This document shows positions 10,230 through 18,285 of a stretch of 64,000 nt of DNA, in pieces. Origin of the DNA: Sulfitobacter marinus. GTDB lineage: Bacteria; Pseudomonadota; Alphaproteobacteria; Rhodobacterales; Rhodobacteraceae. A model generated the notes under the pieces. It did no database searches. It worked only from the letters and a program-made list of their open reading frames with translations, and had not been told where the DNA came from. Every line of letters begins with the position of its first letter. The first letter of the stretch is position 1. A program made the translations under genes and the position numbers. The stretch lies in contig NZ_FPAJ01000001.1 of NCBI RefSeq assembly GCF_900116285.1, forward strand, positions 372,001 to 436,000, in the 5' to 3' direction.

Positions 10230-11147
10230 ATGTCGATGATATTATTGATCGAACAGGTCCTGAACGGGCTTCAGTTCGGTGTGATGCTATTCCTGATGGC
10301 TGCTGGCCTGACCCTGATTTTCGGCGTGATGGGCCTGATCAATCTGGCCCATGGATCGCTGTATATGGTTGGCGCTTTTGCCGCCGCTGCTGTGGCGGGG
10401 TGGACGGGGTCTTTCGCGCTGGCACTGGTCGCCGCACTGGCCGCTGCGGCTGCCGCTGGCGCTTTGATAGAATTGCTGGTGATCCGCCGTCTCTATGACC
10501 GCGATCATCTGGACCAGGTGCTTGCCACCTTTGCACTTATTCTCATTTTCTCCGAAGGGACGCGTTGGCTGTTTGGCTCGTTCCCGCTGTTTCTTGACGT
10601 GCCCGCAGCGCTGGCTGGCCCGATCATGCTGCCCGGGGGCATATTATATCCGCTATATCGTTTGGTGATTATCGGGGTCGGCTTGCTGGTTGCCGCCGGG
10701 GTTTTCTGGTTGATCGCGAAGACGCGCATCGGCATTCAGATCCGCGCAGGCGAGGCGGACCGCGAGATGATCGCCGCCTTGGGCATTGATATCTCAAGGC
10801 TTTACACGATGGTTTTTGCCCTTGGTGCGGCGCTTGCCGGGCTTGCCGGTGCGCTGGTGGGGGCAATTCAATCGGTGCAGGTCGGCATGGGCGAGCCGGT
10901 TTTAATCCTTGCCTTTGTAGTGATCGTGATCGGCGGCATCGGATCGATCAAGGGCGCGCTGGTCGGGTCGATCCTTGTGGGGTTGACCGACACGTTGGGC
11001 GGGGTGTTGCTACCGCCGCTTTTCGGGACATTCATGCAGGCGTCCTCGGCCACATCGGTCGGCTCGGCGGTGGCATCGATGTCGATCTATATCTTGATGG
11101 TCGGGGTGTTGCTGTTCAAGCCCTCCGGCCTGTTTGGAGGGAAGTAA
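10230..11147 (+). CDS. branched-chain amino acid ABC transporter permease (LivH type)
   Basis: Integral membrane permease of 305 residues with about eight hydrophobic segments. Family sequence LTLIFGVMGLINLAHGSLYMVGAF is near the N-terminus and the cytoplasmic-loop region GIQIRAGEADREMIAALGID near residue 170 fits the LivH class. It pairs with the LivM-type permease downstream, whose ribosome site lies at the end of this gene. Together they form the channel for the aromatic/amino-acid uptake system of this operon. Confidence 0.9.
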   Translation: MSMILLIEQVLNGLQFGVMLFLMAAGLTLIFGVMGLINLAHGSLYMVGAFAAAAVAGWTGSFALALVAALAAAAAAGALIELLVIRRLYDRDHLDQVLATFALILIFSEGTRWLFGSFPLFLDVPAALAGPIMLPGGILYPLYRLVIIGVGLLVAAGVFWLIAKTRIGIQIRAGEADREMIAALGIDISRLYTMVFALGAALAGLAGALVGAIQSVQVGMGEPVLILAFVVIVIGGIGSIKGALVGSILVGLTDTLGGVLLPPLFGTFMQASSATSVGSAVASMSIYILMVGVLLFKPSGLFGGK

Positions 11148-11148
11148 C

Positions 11149-12132
11149 ATGACCCGCGAAACCCTTTTGAACATTGTGTTATTCGCAATCCTACCCGCCA
11201 CCGCGCTGGTCGCATTCGCACTGGATGAGCCGTTTATCATCACGCTTGCGACCAAGGCTGCGATCCTTGCGCTCGCGGGGGTTGGCCTGAATATCGCACT
11301 CGGTCTTGGCGGGCTGGTCAGCCTCGGGCACGCAGCATTTTTCGGGCTGGGGGGCTATGCTATGGGCATCCTCGCCAGCCACGCTCAAAGCTATACGCCG
11401 CTGATGGAAACGCCGTTTCTGATCGAGGGCACCAAATCGATGCTGGTGATCTGGGGAGTTGCGATTGTCACCTCGGCGCTGGCGGCCCTCGCCATTGGCG
11501 CGCTAAGCCTGCGCACCACCGGCGTTTACTTTATCATGATCACGCTCGCCTTTGGTCAGATGCTGTATTATTTCGCGATCTCTTGGCCTGCTTACGGCGG
11601 CGAGGACGGGTTATCTATCTATGTTCGCAACGAATTTCCGGGGCTCAATACCCTTGACCCGATCCAGTTCTTTGCCATCGCCTTTGGCATCCTGGCGATC
11701 GTTCTGTTTGGTGCGGGCCGTCTGGCCAAGGCACGCTTTGGGCTGGCGCTGTCGGCGGCGCGGCAAAATGCCGAGCGTGTGGAAACCGTGGGCCTTACCC
11801 CGTTTCGGTTGCGTCTGGTGGCGTTTGTGATTTCGGGGGCCGTTACCGGATTGGCGGGGGCGCTGTTTGCCGATCTTAACCGCTTTGTCAGCCCCACGAT
11901 GTTCAGCTGGCACACCAGTGGCGAGATCATGGTGTTCGTCATCTTGGGCGGGGTGGGGCGGCTGTTTGGCCCCGTGGCTGGCGCAGCGCTCTATATCCTG
12001 CTCGAACATACTTTGGGCGGGCTAAGCGAGTTCTGGCACGTATATCTGGGGCTGCTTTTGCTGCTTGTGGTGCTTTTTGCGCGCGGCGGCCTGATTGGCA
12101 CGATCGCAGGGCGTGAGGTGGCACATGACTGA
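11149..12132 (+). CDS. branched-chain amino acid ABC transporter permease (LivM type)
   Basis: Second permease of 327 residues from the ATG at 11149. A TTG 15 bases upstream would also be in frame, but GGAGGGAAG sits properly before the ATG. LivM hallmarks are GLNIALGLGGLVSLGHAAFFGLG near residue 45 and ARQNAERVETVGLTPFRLRL near residue 205. Hydrophobic segments span the rest. It overlaps the ATPase gene by eight bases. Confidence 0.9.
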   Translation: MTRETLLNIVLFAILPATALVAFALDEPFIITLATKAAILALAGVGLNIALGLGGLVSLGHAAFFGLGGYAMGILASHAQSYTPLMETPFLIEGTKSMLVIWGVAIVTSALAALAIGALSLRTTGVYFIMITLAFGQMLYYFAISWPAYGGEDGLSIYVRNEFPGLNTLDPIQFFAIAFGILAIVLFGAGRLAKARFGLALSAARQNAERVETVGLTPFRLRLVAFVISGAVTGLAGALFADLNRFVSPTMFSWHTSGEIMVFVILGGVGRLFGPVAGAALYILLEHTLGGLSEFWHVYLGLLLLLVVLFARGGLIGTIAGREVAHD

Positions 12133-12880
12133 TCCATTGTTGAAACTATCGCACCTGAACAAAAGCTTTGGTGCGCTCAAGGCGACCGATGATGTGTCGC
12201 TGACGTTGATGCCGGGGGAAATCCACGCGCTGATCGGCCCGAACGGGGCTGGCAAATCGACGTTGATCAAGCAGATCGCGGGGGGCTTACGCTCTGATAG
12301 CGGGACGGTTGAATTTGCGGGCCGCGATGTGACCGCTTTGGGCACCGTACCGCGCGCGCGGGCAGGGCTGGGGCGCACGTTTCAGATCTCATCGTTGGCG
12401 ATGGAATATACGGTGCTGCAAAACACGGTGTTGGGCGCATTGGGTCATGATGGCGGCGTCATGCGGTTTTTCCGCCCGGTGATGAAGGACCGCAGGTTAG
12501 TGGATCGCGGGATGGCGGCGCTGGAACGCGTCGGGCTGACCGATCAGGCGGCCAAACGCACGGCTGATTTGTCCCACGGACAGCGCCGTTTGCTTGAGGT
12601 CGCCGTGGCCCTGACGCTAGAGCCCAAGGTATTCTTGATGGATGAGCCGATGGCGGGGCTGGGTGCGTCAGGATCAAAACGGCTCACGGGGTTCTTGGAC
12701 GCGTTGCGGGTGCAGGCCCCGATCTTGCTGGTTGAACATGACATGGATGCGGTTTTCGCCCTTGCGGATCGGATCAGCGTTTTGGTCTACGGGCGGGTGA
12801 TTGCCACTGGAACGGCGGATGAAATCAAGCGCGACCCCACCGTGCGAGAGGCCTATCTAGGGGCGGAGGATGCGGCATGA
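12125..12880 (+). CDS. ABC transporter ATP-binding protein (LivG type)
   Basis: ATPase of 251 residues, starting at ATG 12125 inside the end of the permease gene; a longer reading starting 30 bases upstream lacks homology-like sequence. It has Walker A GPNGAGKSTLIK, signature LSHGQRRLLEVAVAL, Walker B VFLMDEPMAGLG and the switch histidine in LLVEHDMD. LivG proteins energise branched-chain-type importers on the cytoplasmic face. It is ATGA-coupled to the LivF-type gene. Confidence 0.92.
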   Translation: MTDPLLKLSHLNKSFGALKATDDVSLTLMPGEIHALIGPNGAGKSTLIKQIAGGLRSDSGTVEFAGRDVTALGTVPRARAGLGRTFQISSLAMEYTVLQNTVLGALGHDGGVMRFFRPVMKDRRLVDRGMAALERVGLTDQAAKRTADLSHGQRRLLEVAVALTLEPKVFLMDEPMAGLGASGSKRLTGFLDALRVQAPILLVEHDMDAVFALADRISVLVYGRVIATGTADEIKRDPTVREAYLGAEDAA

Positions 12881-13566
12881 GCTTGCTGGAACTTAAAGGG
12901 ATTACAGCCTCTTACGGGCCGTCCCAAGCGTTGTTCGGCGTCGATCTGGCGCTTGAGGCTGGCGAGGTCTGCGCGCTGATGGGGCGCAATGGCATGGGCA
13001 AATCCACCACGATCAAAGTCATCTGCCGGATGCTGAAACAATCGGCTGGCACGGTGCAGTTTAACGGCCGTGATCTGGGCCCACTGCCCAGCTACAAGGC
13101 CGCGCAGGCCGGTCTGGGTCTGGTGCCTGAGGGGCGGCGCTGTTTCGGCCCGCTTACCGTTTACGAGAACCTGATCGCTGCTGCACGTCCGGGCGCGTGG
13201 GACTTTGAGCGTGTCTGCGCCCTGTTCCCGCGCTTGGGCGAACGCGTCGATCAGATTGCGGCGTCACTGTCGGGGGGCGAACAGCAAATGCTGGCGATTG
13301 GCCGCGCGTTGATGACCAACCCGACGCTGCTGATGCTGGACGAGGCGACCGAAGGGCTGGCCCCGGTCGTGCGTCAGGAAATCTGGGCCGCCGTGGCCAC
13401 GCTCAAGCGCGAGTCCGGGCTGGCTTTGCTGGTTGTCGATAAATCACTGGCCGAATTGCGACATGTCGCAGACCGTGCCGTTATACTGGAACGGGGCACT
13501 TCTGTCTGGTCGGGGCGCATGGACGTCCTGGATGCTGCCGTGGCCGATCAATATCTTGGCGTCTAA
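12877..13566 (+). CDS. ABC transporter ATP-binding protein (LivF type)
   Basis: Second ATPase, 229 residues, with Walker A GRNGMGKSTTIK, the LivF-specific GLVPEGRRCFGPLTVYENL, signature LSGGEQQMLAIGRALM and Walker B LLMLDEATEGLAP. The usual switch histidine context is VVDKSLAEL rather than VEQN, so a lysine replaces the normal residue and turnover may be altered. It forms the ATPase heterodimer with the preceding LivG-type protein. Confidence 0.92.
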   Translation: MSLLELKGITASYGPSQALFGVDLALEAGEVCALMGRNGMGKSTTIKVICRMLKQSAGTVQFNGRDLGPLPSYKAAQAGLGLVPEGRRCFGPLTVYENLIAAARPGAWDFERVCALFPRLGERVDQIAASLSGGEQQMLAIGRALMTNPTLLMLDEATEGLAPVVRQEIWAAVATLKRESGLALLVVDKSLAELRHVADRAVILERGTSVWSGRMDVLDAAVADQYLGV

Positions 13567-13590
13567 GCGCCTGTCTGAAAAGGAAAACAA

Positions 13591-13992
13591 ATGTCTCATC
13601 AAGTGATCCAGCCCGAAGGGTGGGCCCCGGCCAAAGGCTATGCCAACGGGATGCTCAGCGCGGACGGGCATCTGTTTGTCGGCGGACAAATCGGCTGGAC
13701 GGCAGAACAGAAATTCGAGGCACATGATTTTATCGGTCAGATGAAGCAGGCCTTGCGCAACATCCGCGATGTGGTCGAAGCCGCAGGCGGGGTGCCCGAA
13801 GATATCATGCGTTTGACATGGTATGTGACCGACAAGGCCGAATATCTGGCCGCCCAAGCCGAGGTGGGTCGTGCCTACCGCGAGGTGATGGGCCGGCATT
13901 TCCCGGCAATGGCAATGGTCGTTGTCGCGGGCCTGATCGAGGATGAAGCCCGCGTAGAGATCGAAGCAACCGCCTTTATTTCAAAGGGTTAA
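13591..13992 (+). CDS. RidA family protein ending the tryptophan/anthranilate operon
   Basis: RidA/YjgF/UK114-like protein of 133 residues with a good ribosome site (AAAAGGAAAA). RidA proteins hydrolyse enamine or imine intermediates to ketones and ammonia in the cytoplasm. Here it follows the transporter genes by 24 bases and is the last plus-strand gene before the convergent zinc genes. The canonical RidA arginine appears to sit in DEARVEIEATAF. Operon context suggests a dedicated substrate rather than the housekeeping role; see findings. Confidence 0.88.
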   Translation: MSHQVIQPEGWAPAKGYANGMLSADGHLFVGGQIGWTAEQKFEAHDFIGQMKQALRNIRDVVEAAGGVPEDIMRLTWYVTDKAEYLAAQAEVGRAYREVMGRHFPAMAMVVVAGLIEDEARVEIEATAFISKG

Positions 13993-14002
13993 AGGCAGGG
14001 GC

Positions 14003-14794
14003 CTAGCGCCGGAAGATCGCCGCCATACCCGTCGACGTCGCAAAAAGGACTGCTGCGACGCAGACCATGCTGGGCCCTGTGGGCGTGTCGAATGCAAAGG
14101 ACGCGGCCAGCCCGCCCAAGGTCGAGATCATCCCAATCACCGCGGCTGTGATCGCCATCGTCTCGGGGCTGCGCGAAAACGGGCGTGCTGTGGCGGCGGG
14201 TATGATCAACATCGCCGCAATCAACAACGCCCCCACAACCTTCAGGGCGAAGGCAACCGTGACAGCAAGGGCCAGCGTCAGGATCAGTTGTTCGCGTTTG
14301 GGGTTCAACCCGCTTGCGGTGGCCAGATCGGGGTTCAACGTCGCGGACAGCAACGCTTGCCAACGCCAGACCAGCAGCCCGATGGATATCGCCGCACCGC
14401 CCCAGATCACCGCAAGATCGCCCCGGGTGACGGCCAGAATTTCCCCGAACAGATAGGCGCTGAGGTCAACCCGTTGATTGGGCAGCAAGGACACGGCCAC
14501 CAAACCGATGGCCAGCGCGCCATGGGCCAGAACCCCCAGCAAGGCGTCGGTGCTGACATTGCGCCCGTTTAGACCGGCAACGATGACGGCCATCGCCAGG
14601 GCGACAACCAAAACGCCGCTAAAGACTGGCAAATCCAGTGACAGGGCAAGTGCTACCCCTAACAGGGCGGCATGCGCAGTTGCATCGCCGAAATACGCCA
14701 TGCGCCGCCAGATGACAAAACAACCCAAGGGGGCTGCGGCCAGCGCCACGCCAACGCCGGCAAGGGCCGCGCGAAGTAGAAAATCGTCCAGCAT
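14003..14794 (-). CDS. znuB: zinc ABC transporter permease
   Basis: Integral membrane permease of the high-affinity zinc importer, 263 residues with about eight hydrophobic helices. Family sequence near the N-terminus includes YFGDATAHAALLGVALAL, and GLNPKREQLILTLALAVTVA lies in the middle. It starts one base after the znuC stop, so the order is zur-znuC-znuB on the minus strand. Its end is about 10 bp from the convergent RidA gene. Confidence 0.93.
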   Translation of the reverse strand: MLDDFLLRAALAGVGVALAAAPLGCFVIWRRMAYFGDATAHAALLGVALALSLDLPVFSGVLVVALAMAVIVAGLNGRNVSTDALLGVLAHGALAIGLVAVSLLPNQRVDLSAYLFGEILAVTRGDLAVIWGGAAISIGLLVWRWQALLSATLNPDLATASGLNPKREQLILTLALAVTVAFALKVVGALLIAAMLIIPAATARPFSRSPETMAITAAVIGMISTLGGLAASFAFDTPTGPSMVCVAAVLFATSTGMAAIFRR

Positions 14795-15553
14795 TCAGTG
14801 AGCCCCGTCGCAATGTGTATGGTCATGATCGTGATCCGGGTCGTGATCATGTGAATGGGTGTGTTCGTGCCGGTACAGCGCAAAGGCCCCTTGGGTCCCC
14901 GTCCCAAAGAGGGCGCGGTATTCAGGGGCATCAGCGACGATCTCGGGGGTGCCTTCGCAGCAGACATGCCCATTCAGGCACACCACACGGTCCGAGGCGG
15001 CCATGACCACGTGCAAATCATGGCTGACCATCAACACAGCACAGCCCATTTCGCGACGCACATCATCAATCTGGCGATAAAATGCGGCGGCCCCGGGCTG
15101 GTCGAGCCCTTGGGTCGCCTCATCCAGTATCAAGATGTCAGGGGCGTTCAGCAGGGCACGTGCAAGCAAGACCCGCTGAAACTGGCCGCCGGACAGATCA
15201 ACCATTTGCCGTTTGGCCAAATCGCCGACGCCGGCCTTTTTCAGCGCGTTTTCCACGACAGTGCGGGGCTGACGATGGGGCAGGTTCAAGAACCCGCGCA
15301 CGGTCAGCGGCAAGGTGGCATCAATCTGCAGCTTTTGCGGCACATATCCGATGCGCAGGTTGTCGGCGCGGGTAACAGTGCCGCTGGCCGGGGTTAACGC
15401 CCCGATCAACGCGCGCAACAGGCTGGATTTCCCCGACCCGTTGGGGCCGACGATGGTCACGATCTCACCGCGATTGATCGAGAAGTTCACGTTTTTCAGA
15501 ACCGTCTGCCCATTCAGGACGATGGTGAGGTTCTGCGCCGAAATAAGGCTCAT
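14795..15553 (-). CDS. znuC: zinc ABC transporter ATP-binding protein
   Basis: ATPase of 252 residues from the ATG at 15553, which forms an ATGA overlap with the zur stop; a start 30 bases further out would lie inside zur. It has Walker A GPNGSGKSSLLRAL, signature LSGGQFQRVLLARALL, Walker B ILILDEATQGLD and switch SHDLHVVM. A His/Asp-rich tail after residue 225 (HEHTHSHDHDPDHDHDH) may bind zinc. Such tails are common in ZnuC. Confidence 0.94.
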   Translation of the reverse strand: MSLISAQNLTIVLNGQTVLKNVNFSINRGEIVTIVGPNGSGKSSLLRALIGALTPASGTVTRADNLRIGYVPQKLQIDATLPLTVRGFLNLPHRQPRTVVENALKKAGVGDLAKRQMVDLSGGQFQRVLLARALLNAPDILILDEATQGLDQPGAAAFYRQIDDVRREMGCAVLMVSHDLHVVMAASDRVVCLNGHVCCEGTPEIVADAPEYRALFGTGTQGAFALYRHEHTHSHDHDPDHDHDHTHCDGAH

Positions 15554-16032
15554 AAGGTATCCTGCGGCTGACATGCGGGGCACAGACCTTGGGCCTCGAC
15601 GACGGTATGTTCAATTTGAAACCCGGCGGCGCGTGCTGCTTTGCCAAGACGGCCATCGGTTAGGGTTGTGTCGCTTTCGGCGACCGATTGGCAGCTGCGG
15701 CAAATCAGAAAGGCCGGCGTGTGGTCCTGACCCAGATGAGCGCAGGCAATATAGGCATTAAGCGCTTCGATCCGGTGGGCGCAGCCTGCCTTGACCAGAA
15801 AATCCAGCGCACGATAGGCAACGGGGGGCTGGGTGCCCAACCCTTCGGCTGCCAGATGTGCCAGGATATCATAGGCCCCATGCGCGCGATGCTCGGCCAG
15901 CAACAGCTCCAGCACCCGGCGACGCACGGGCGTCAGGCGCAGATCAAGGGCGGCACAGCGTTGTTCGGCCTTGGCCATTGTGTCGCTCACGCAGGCGTGG
16001 TGATCGTGGGTTTCAAATCCAATGGTGGCCAT
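15550..16032 (-). CDS. zur: zinc uptake regulator, Fur family
   Basis: Fur-superfamily repressor of 160 residues. The DNA-binding half shows RLTPVRRRVLELLLAEHRAHGAYDIL; the dimer half has CAHLGQDHTPAFLICRSCQ and a final CPACQ, giving the two CxxC pairs that hold structural zinc. Divergence from znuA across a short region with palindromes, and coupling to znuCB, identify it as Zur rather than Fur. When zinc-loaded it should repress both znuA and its own operon. Confidence 0.92.
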   Translation of the reverse strand: MATIGFETHDHHACVSDTMAKAEQRCAALDLRLTPVRRRVLELLLAEHRAHGAYDILAHLAAEGLGTQPPVAYRALDFLVKAGCAHRIEALNAYIACAHLGQDHTPAFLICRSCQSVAESDTTLTDGRLGKAARAAGFQIEHTVVEAQGLCPACQPQDTL

Positions 16033-16063
16033 TGTGACTCCGTTGAAAGTTTGGGTATTGATA

Positions 16064-16102
16064 TGTTATAACACTCGCTGTATCAAGCGTTATATTATTA
16101 CA
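16064..16102. promoter_or_regulatory. candidate Zur boxes between zur and znuA
   Basis: A perfect 10-bp palindrome TGTTATAACA occupies 16064-16073, and a second A+T-rich element GTTATATTATTAC lies at 16089-16101. Both resemble the TGTTATANNATAACA core of proteobacterial Zur operators. They sit in the 85-bp divergent region, correctly placed to control both promoters. Confidence 0.72.
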
Positions 16103-16117
16103 TTTCGGAGTGTCCTT

Positions 16118-17227
16118 ATGCGTTATCTCGCCCCTGTCTCTTTGCTGCTGTTGTCCACCGCTGCGTGGGCCGATGTTCCCCGCGTGGCGACGGATATTGC
16201 GCCTGTGCATTCGCTTGTTTCCCAGGTGATGGCAGGGGTGGGGACGCCTGATCTGACGATCCCGCCGGGCGCGTCGCCCCATAGCTATGCCATGCGCCCT
16301 TCCGAGGCGCGCGCGCTGTCCAATGCAGATTTGGTGGTTTGGGTCGGCCCTGCGCTGACCCCGTGGCTGGAAGAGCCGATTGACTCCTTGGCGGGCAACG
16401 CGCTGCATCTTGAGCTTGAGGACGTTGCAGGCATCCGTGTGTTGACCAACCGCGCAGGCGTAGCGTTTGAGGCCCATGATCACGGTGATGACCATGACGA
16501 TCACGACGATCATGAGGGCGACGCTCATGAGGACCATGACGCGCATGGCGAGGATGGCGATCACGAAGCTCATGAGGATCATGACGACCACGACGATCAC
16601 GCTAAGGATGATGATCACGATGATCATGAGGGGCACGACGACCATGAAGAACACGCAGAACATGATGGCGAGGATCATGCAGACCATGATGGCCATAACC
16701 ACGCGCCGGGAGCCATTGATCCACATCTGTGGCTTGACCCGGTTAACGCGTCCTTGTGGCTTGGAGCGATCTCCGAGGCGCTTGGCCAGCTAGATCCCGA
16801 GAACGCCACCCTGTATGCGGACAACGCGGCCAAGGGGCAGGCCGATCTGGTTGAATTGCAGGGCGATATTCAGGCACAGCTCACGCCCCTGCAAGGCAGG
16901 CATTTTGCCGTGTTCCACGATGCATACCATTATTTCGAGGCACGTTTCGGCGTAGAGGCGAGTGCTGCGCTTTCTCTGAGTGATGGCAGCGCGCCCAGTG
17001 CGGCGCGGCTGGCCGAGGTGCGCGAGGTTGTGCAATCGGTCAATGCTGTCTGTGTGTTTACCGAACCGCAGTTCAACGCCGGCCTCGTTGATGCCTTGGC
17101 CGAAGGGGGCGGCGTGAAATCAGCGCCGCTTGACCCCTTGGGCGCAGAGCTGACCCCCGGACCTGCGCTGTATGGCGAGGTGATCCAGGGGCTTGCAACA
17201 TCCTTTGCCGAGTGTCTGTCAGAGTAA
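16118..17227 (+). CDS. znuA: zinc ABC transporter substrate-binding protein with very long His/Asp loop
   Basis: Periplasmic zinc-binding protein, 369 residues from ATG 16118. It begins with a Sec signal (LAPVSLLLLSTAAWA, cleavage near residue 18), which fixes the start; the frame extends upstream through the operator region without support. ZnuA landmarks are PGASPHSYAMRPSEA and, after the loop, HLWLDPVNA and AVFHDAYHYFEARFGV. Between about residues 119 and 195 is a low-complexity stretch of H, D, E and G, probably a zinc-collecting loop and longer than the roughly 20-40 residues usual in ZnuA. The downstream permease gene is convergent. Confidence 0.94.
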   Translation: MRYLAPVSLLLLSTAAWADVPRVATDIAPVHSLVSQVMAGVGTPDLTIPPGASPHSYAMRPSEARALSNADLVVWVGPALTPWLEEPIDSLAGNALHLELEDVAGIRVLTNRAGVAFEAHDHGDDHDDHDDHEGDAHEDHDAHGEDGDHEAHEDHDDHDDHAKDDDHDDHEGHDDHEEHAEHDGEDHADHDGHNHAPGAIDPHLWLDPVNASLWLGAISEALGQLDPENATLYADNAAKGQADLVELQGDIQAQLTPLQGRHFAVFHDAYHYFEARFGVEASAALSLSDGSAPSAARLAEVREVVQSVNAVCVFTEPQFNAGLVDALAEGGGVKSAPLDPLGAELTPGPALYGEVIQGLATSFAECLSE

Positions 17228-17232
17228 CGCGT

Positions 17233-18285
17233 TCATAGGGTCACCCACAGCTGGAACAATATCCCAGAGGTGAGTGACCCGACCAATGCGATGCCGACAT
17301 AGAGAAGAAATACCGGCTTTTTGACCAAGGCCCACACGGCGATGGCGGCGGGCAAAGATGTGACGCCACCAGCGACCAGGAACGCAAGTCCCGCACCCGG
17401 TGCCATGCCTTGGCCCATCAATCCGCCGACCAACGGCAGCGCTGCATAGCCGTTCAGATAGGCGGGTACACCGACCAACGTGGCCAGACCGATGGGGGCA
17501 AATCCTGCGCCGCCCAAGACGCTGGTGATCAGCTCGGCCGGGACCCACGCCAGCATCAGGCTTTCGAGCAAAAACGCCAGTGTCAGCCATTTGGCAAGGA
17601 ACAAGGTGGTCTTGACGGCCTCGCGCCAGAACTTGGTCACGCGGGCATCGTCCTGCCAGAATTTCCACACCACCGGCTGTACGCTGCGCACCTTGGAGGC
17701 ACCGCAGCCGCCATTGCCGACGCCTTCGCGCAGTGGATCAGTCAAACCGCCGACTTTGCCCATGGCATGTACGACAATGCCGCCAAAGATACCAAGGCCC
17801 ACAGCGGCAAGGGTTTTGGCTATGGCGAACTCAACCCCCAATACACCTGTGGTTAGCAAAAACATCGACGGGTCCATCACCGGCGATGCCAGCCAGAATG
17901 CCATAACGGCGGACAGGGGCACACCCATGGCCAGCAGGGCAGCAATCAACGGGATCACCCCGCAAGAGCAAAACGGTGACAGCCCGCCCGCAAGGGCTGC
18001 AATCACGATCATGACGGCAGGCGATCCGGTAAAGGCCCGCGCAATCAGTCCGTCCGCGCCCGTCGCCCCTGCATAGGCGGCGATCCCGATTGAAAGGATC
18101 AGAAACGGGCCGACATTCAGCAGGTTTTGCACAGCGAATTGGGCGCTGCTGATGGCTTGCGGTGGGTTAAAGATGAAAAGCACGGCCAGCAGGCCCGCGC
18201 AAAACAGCCACACGCGTTCGTTTGTCCAGATGCGATGCAGCAGATCGGTATAGCGATTGCGGGGGGGGAGGGTGATATCGCTCAT
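17233..18285 (-). CDS. ArsP-like permease (DUF318/PF03773 family)
   Basis: Membrane protein of 350 residues from ATG 18285, which overlaps the ArsR stop (ATGA). About eight to ten hydrophobic helices are visible. The family signature SPFCSCGVIPLIAALLAMG contains the conserved cysteines. Members include ArsP, which exports trivalent methylarsenicals or aromatic arsenicals, and YraQ-type proteins of unknown role. The coupled ArsR regulator supports a metalloid efflux role, but lying next to the zinc genes could instead hint at a metal-linked function. Substrate is not proven. Confidence 0.82.
   Translation of the reverse strand: MSDITLPPRNRYTDLLHRIWTNERVWLFCAGLLAVLFIFNPPQAISSAQFAVQNLLNVGPFLILSIGIAAYAGATGADGLIARAFTGSPAVMIVIAALAGGLSPFCSCGVIPLIAALLAMGVPLSAVMAFWLASPVMDPSMFLLTTGVLGVEFAIAKTLAAVGLGIFGGIVVHAMGKVGGLTDPLREGVGNGGCGASKVRSVQPVVWKFWQDDARVTKFWREAVKTTLFLAKWLTLAFLLESLMLAWVPAELITSVLGGAGFAPIGLATLVGVPAYLNGYAALPLVGGLMGQGMAPGAGLAFLVAGGVTSLPAAIAVWALVKKPVFLLYVGIALVGSLTSGILFQLWVTL

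Noticed and set aside
16013-16726. Minus-strand reading frame opposite znuA that looks like a multi-helix membrane protein rich in V, I and M
   Set aside because: It is the reverse reading of the His/Asp repeat: GAT/CAC codons read backwards give ATC/GTG. No ribosome site, and znuA is clearly the real gene.
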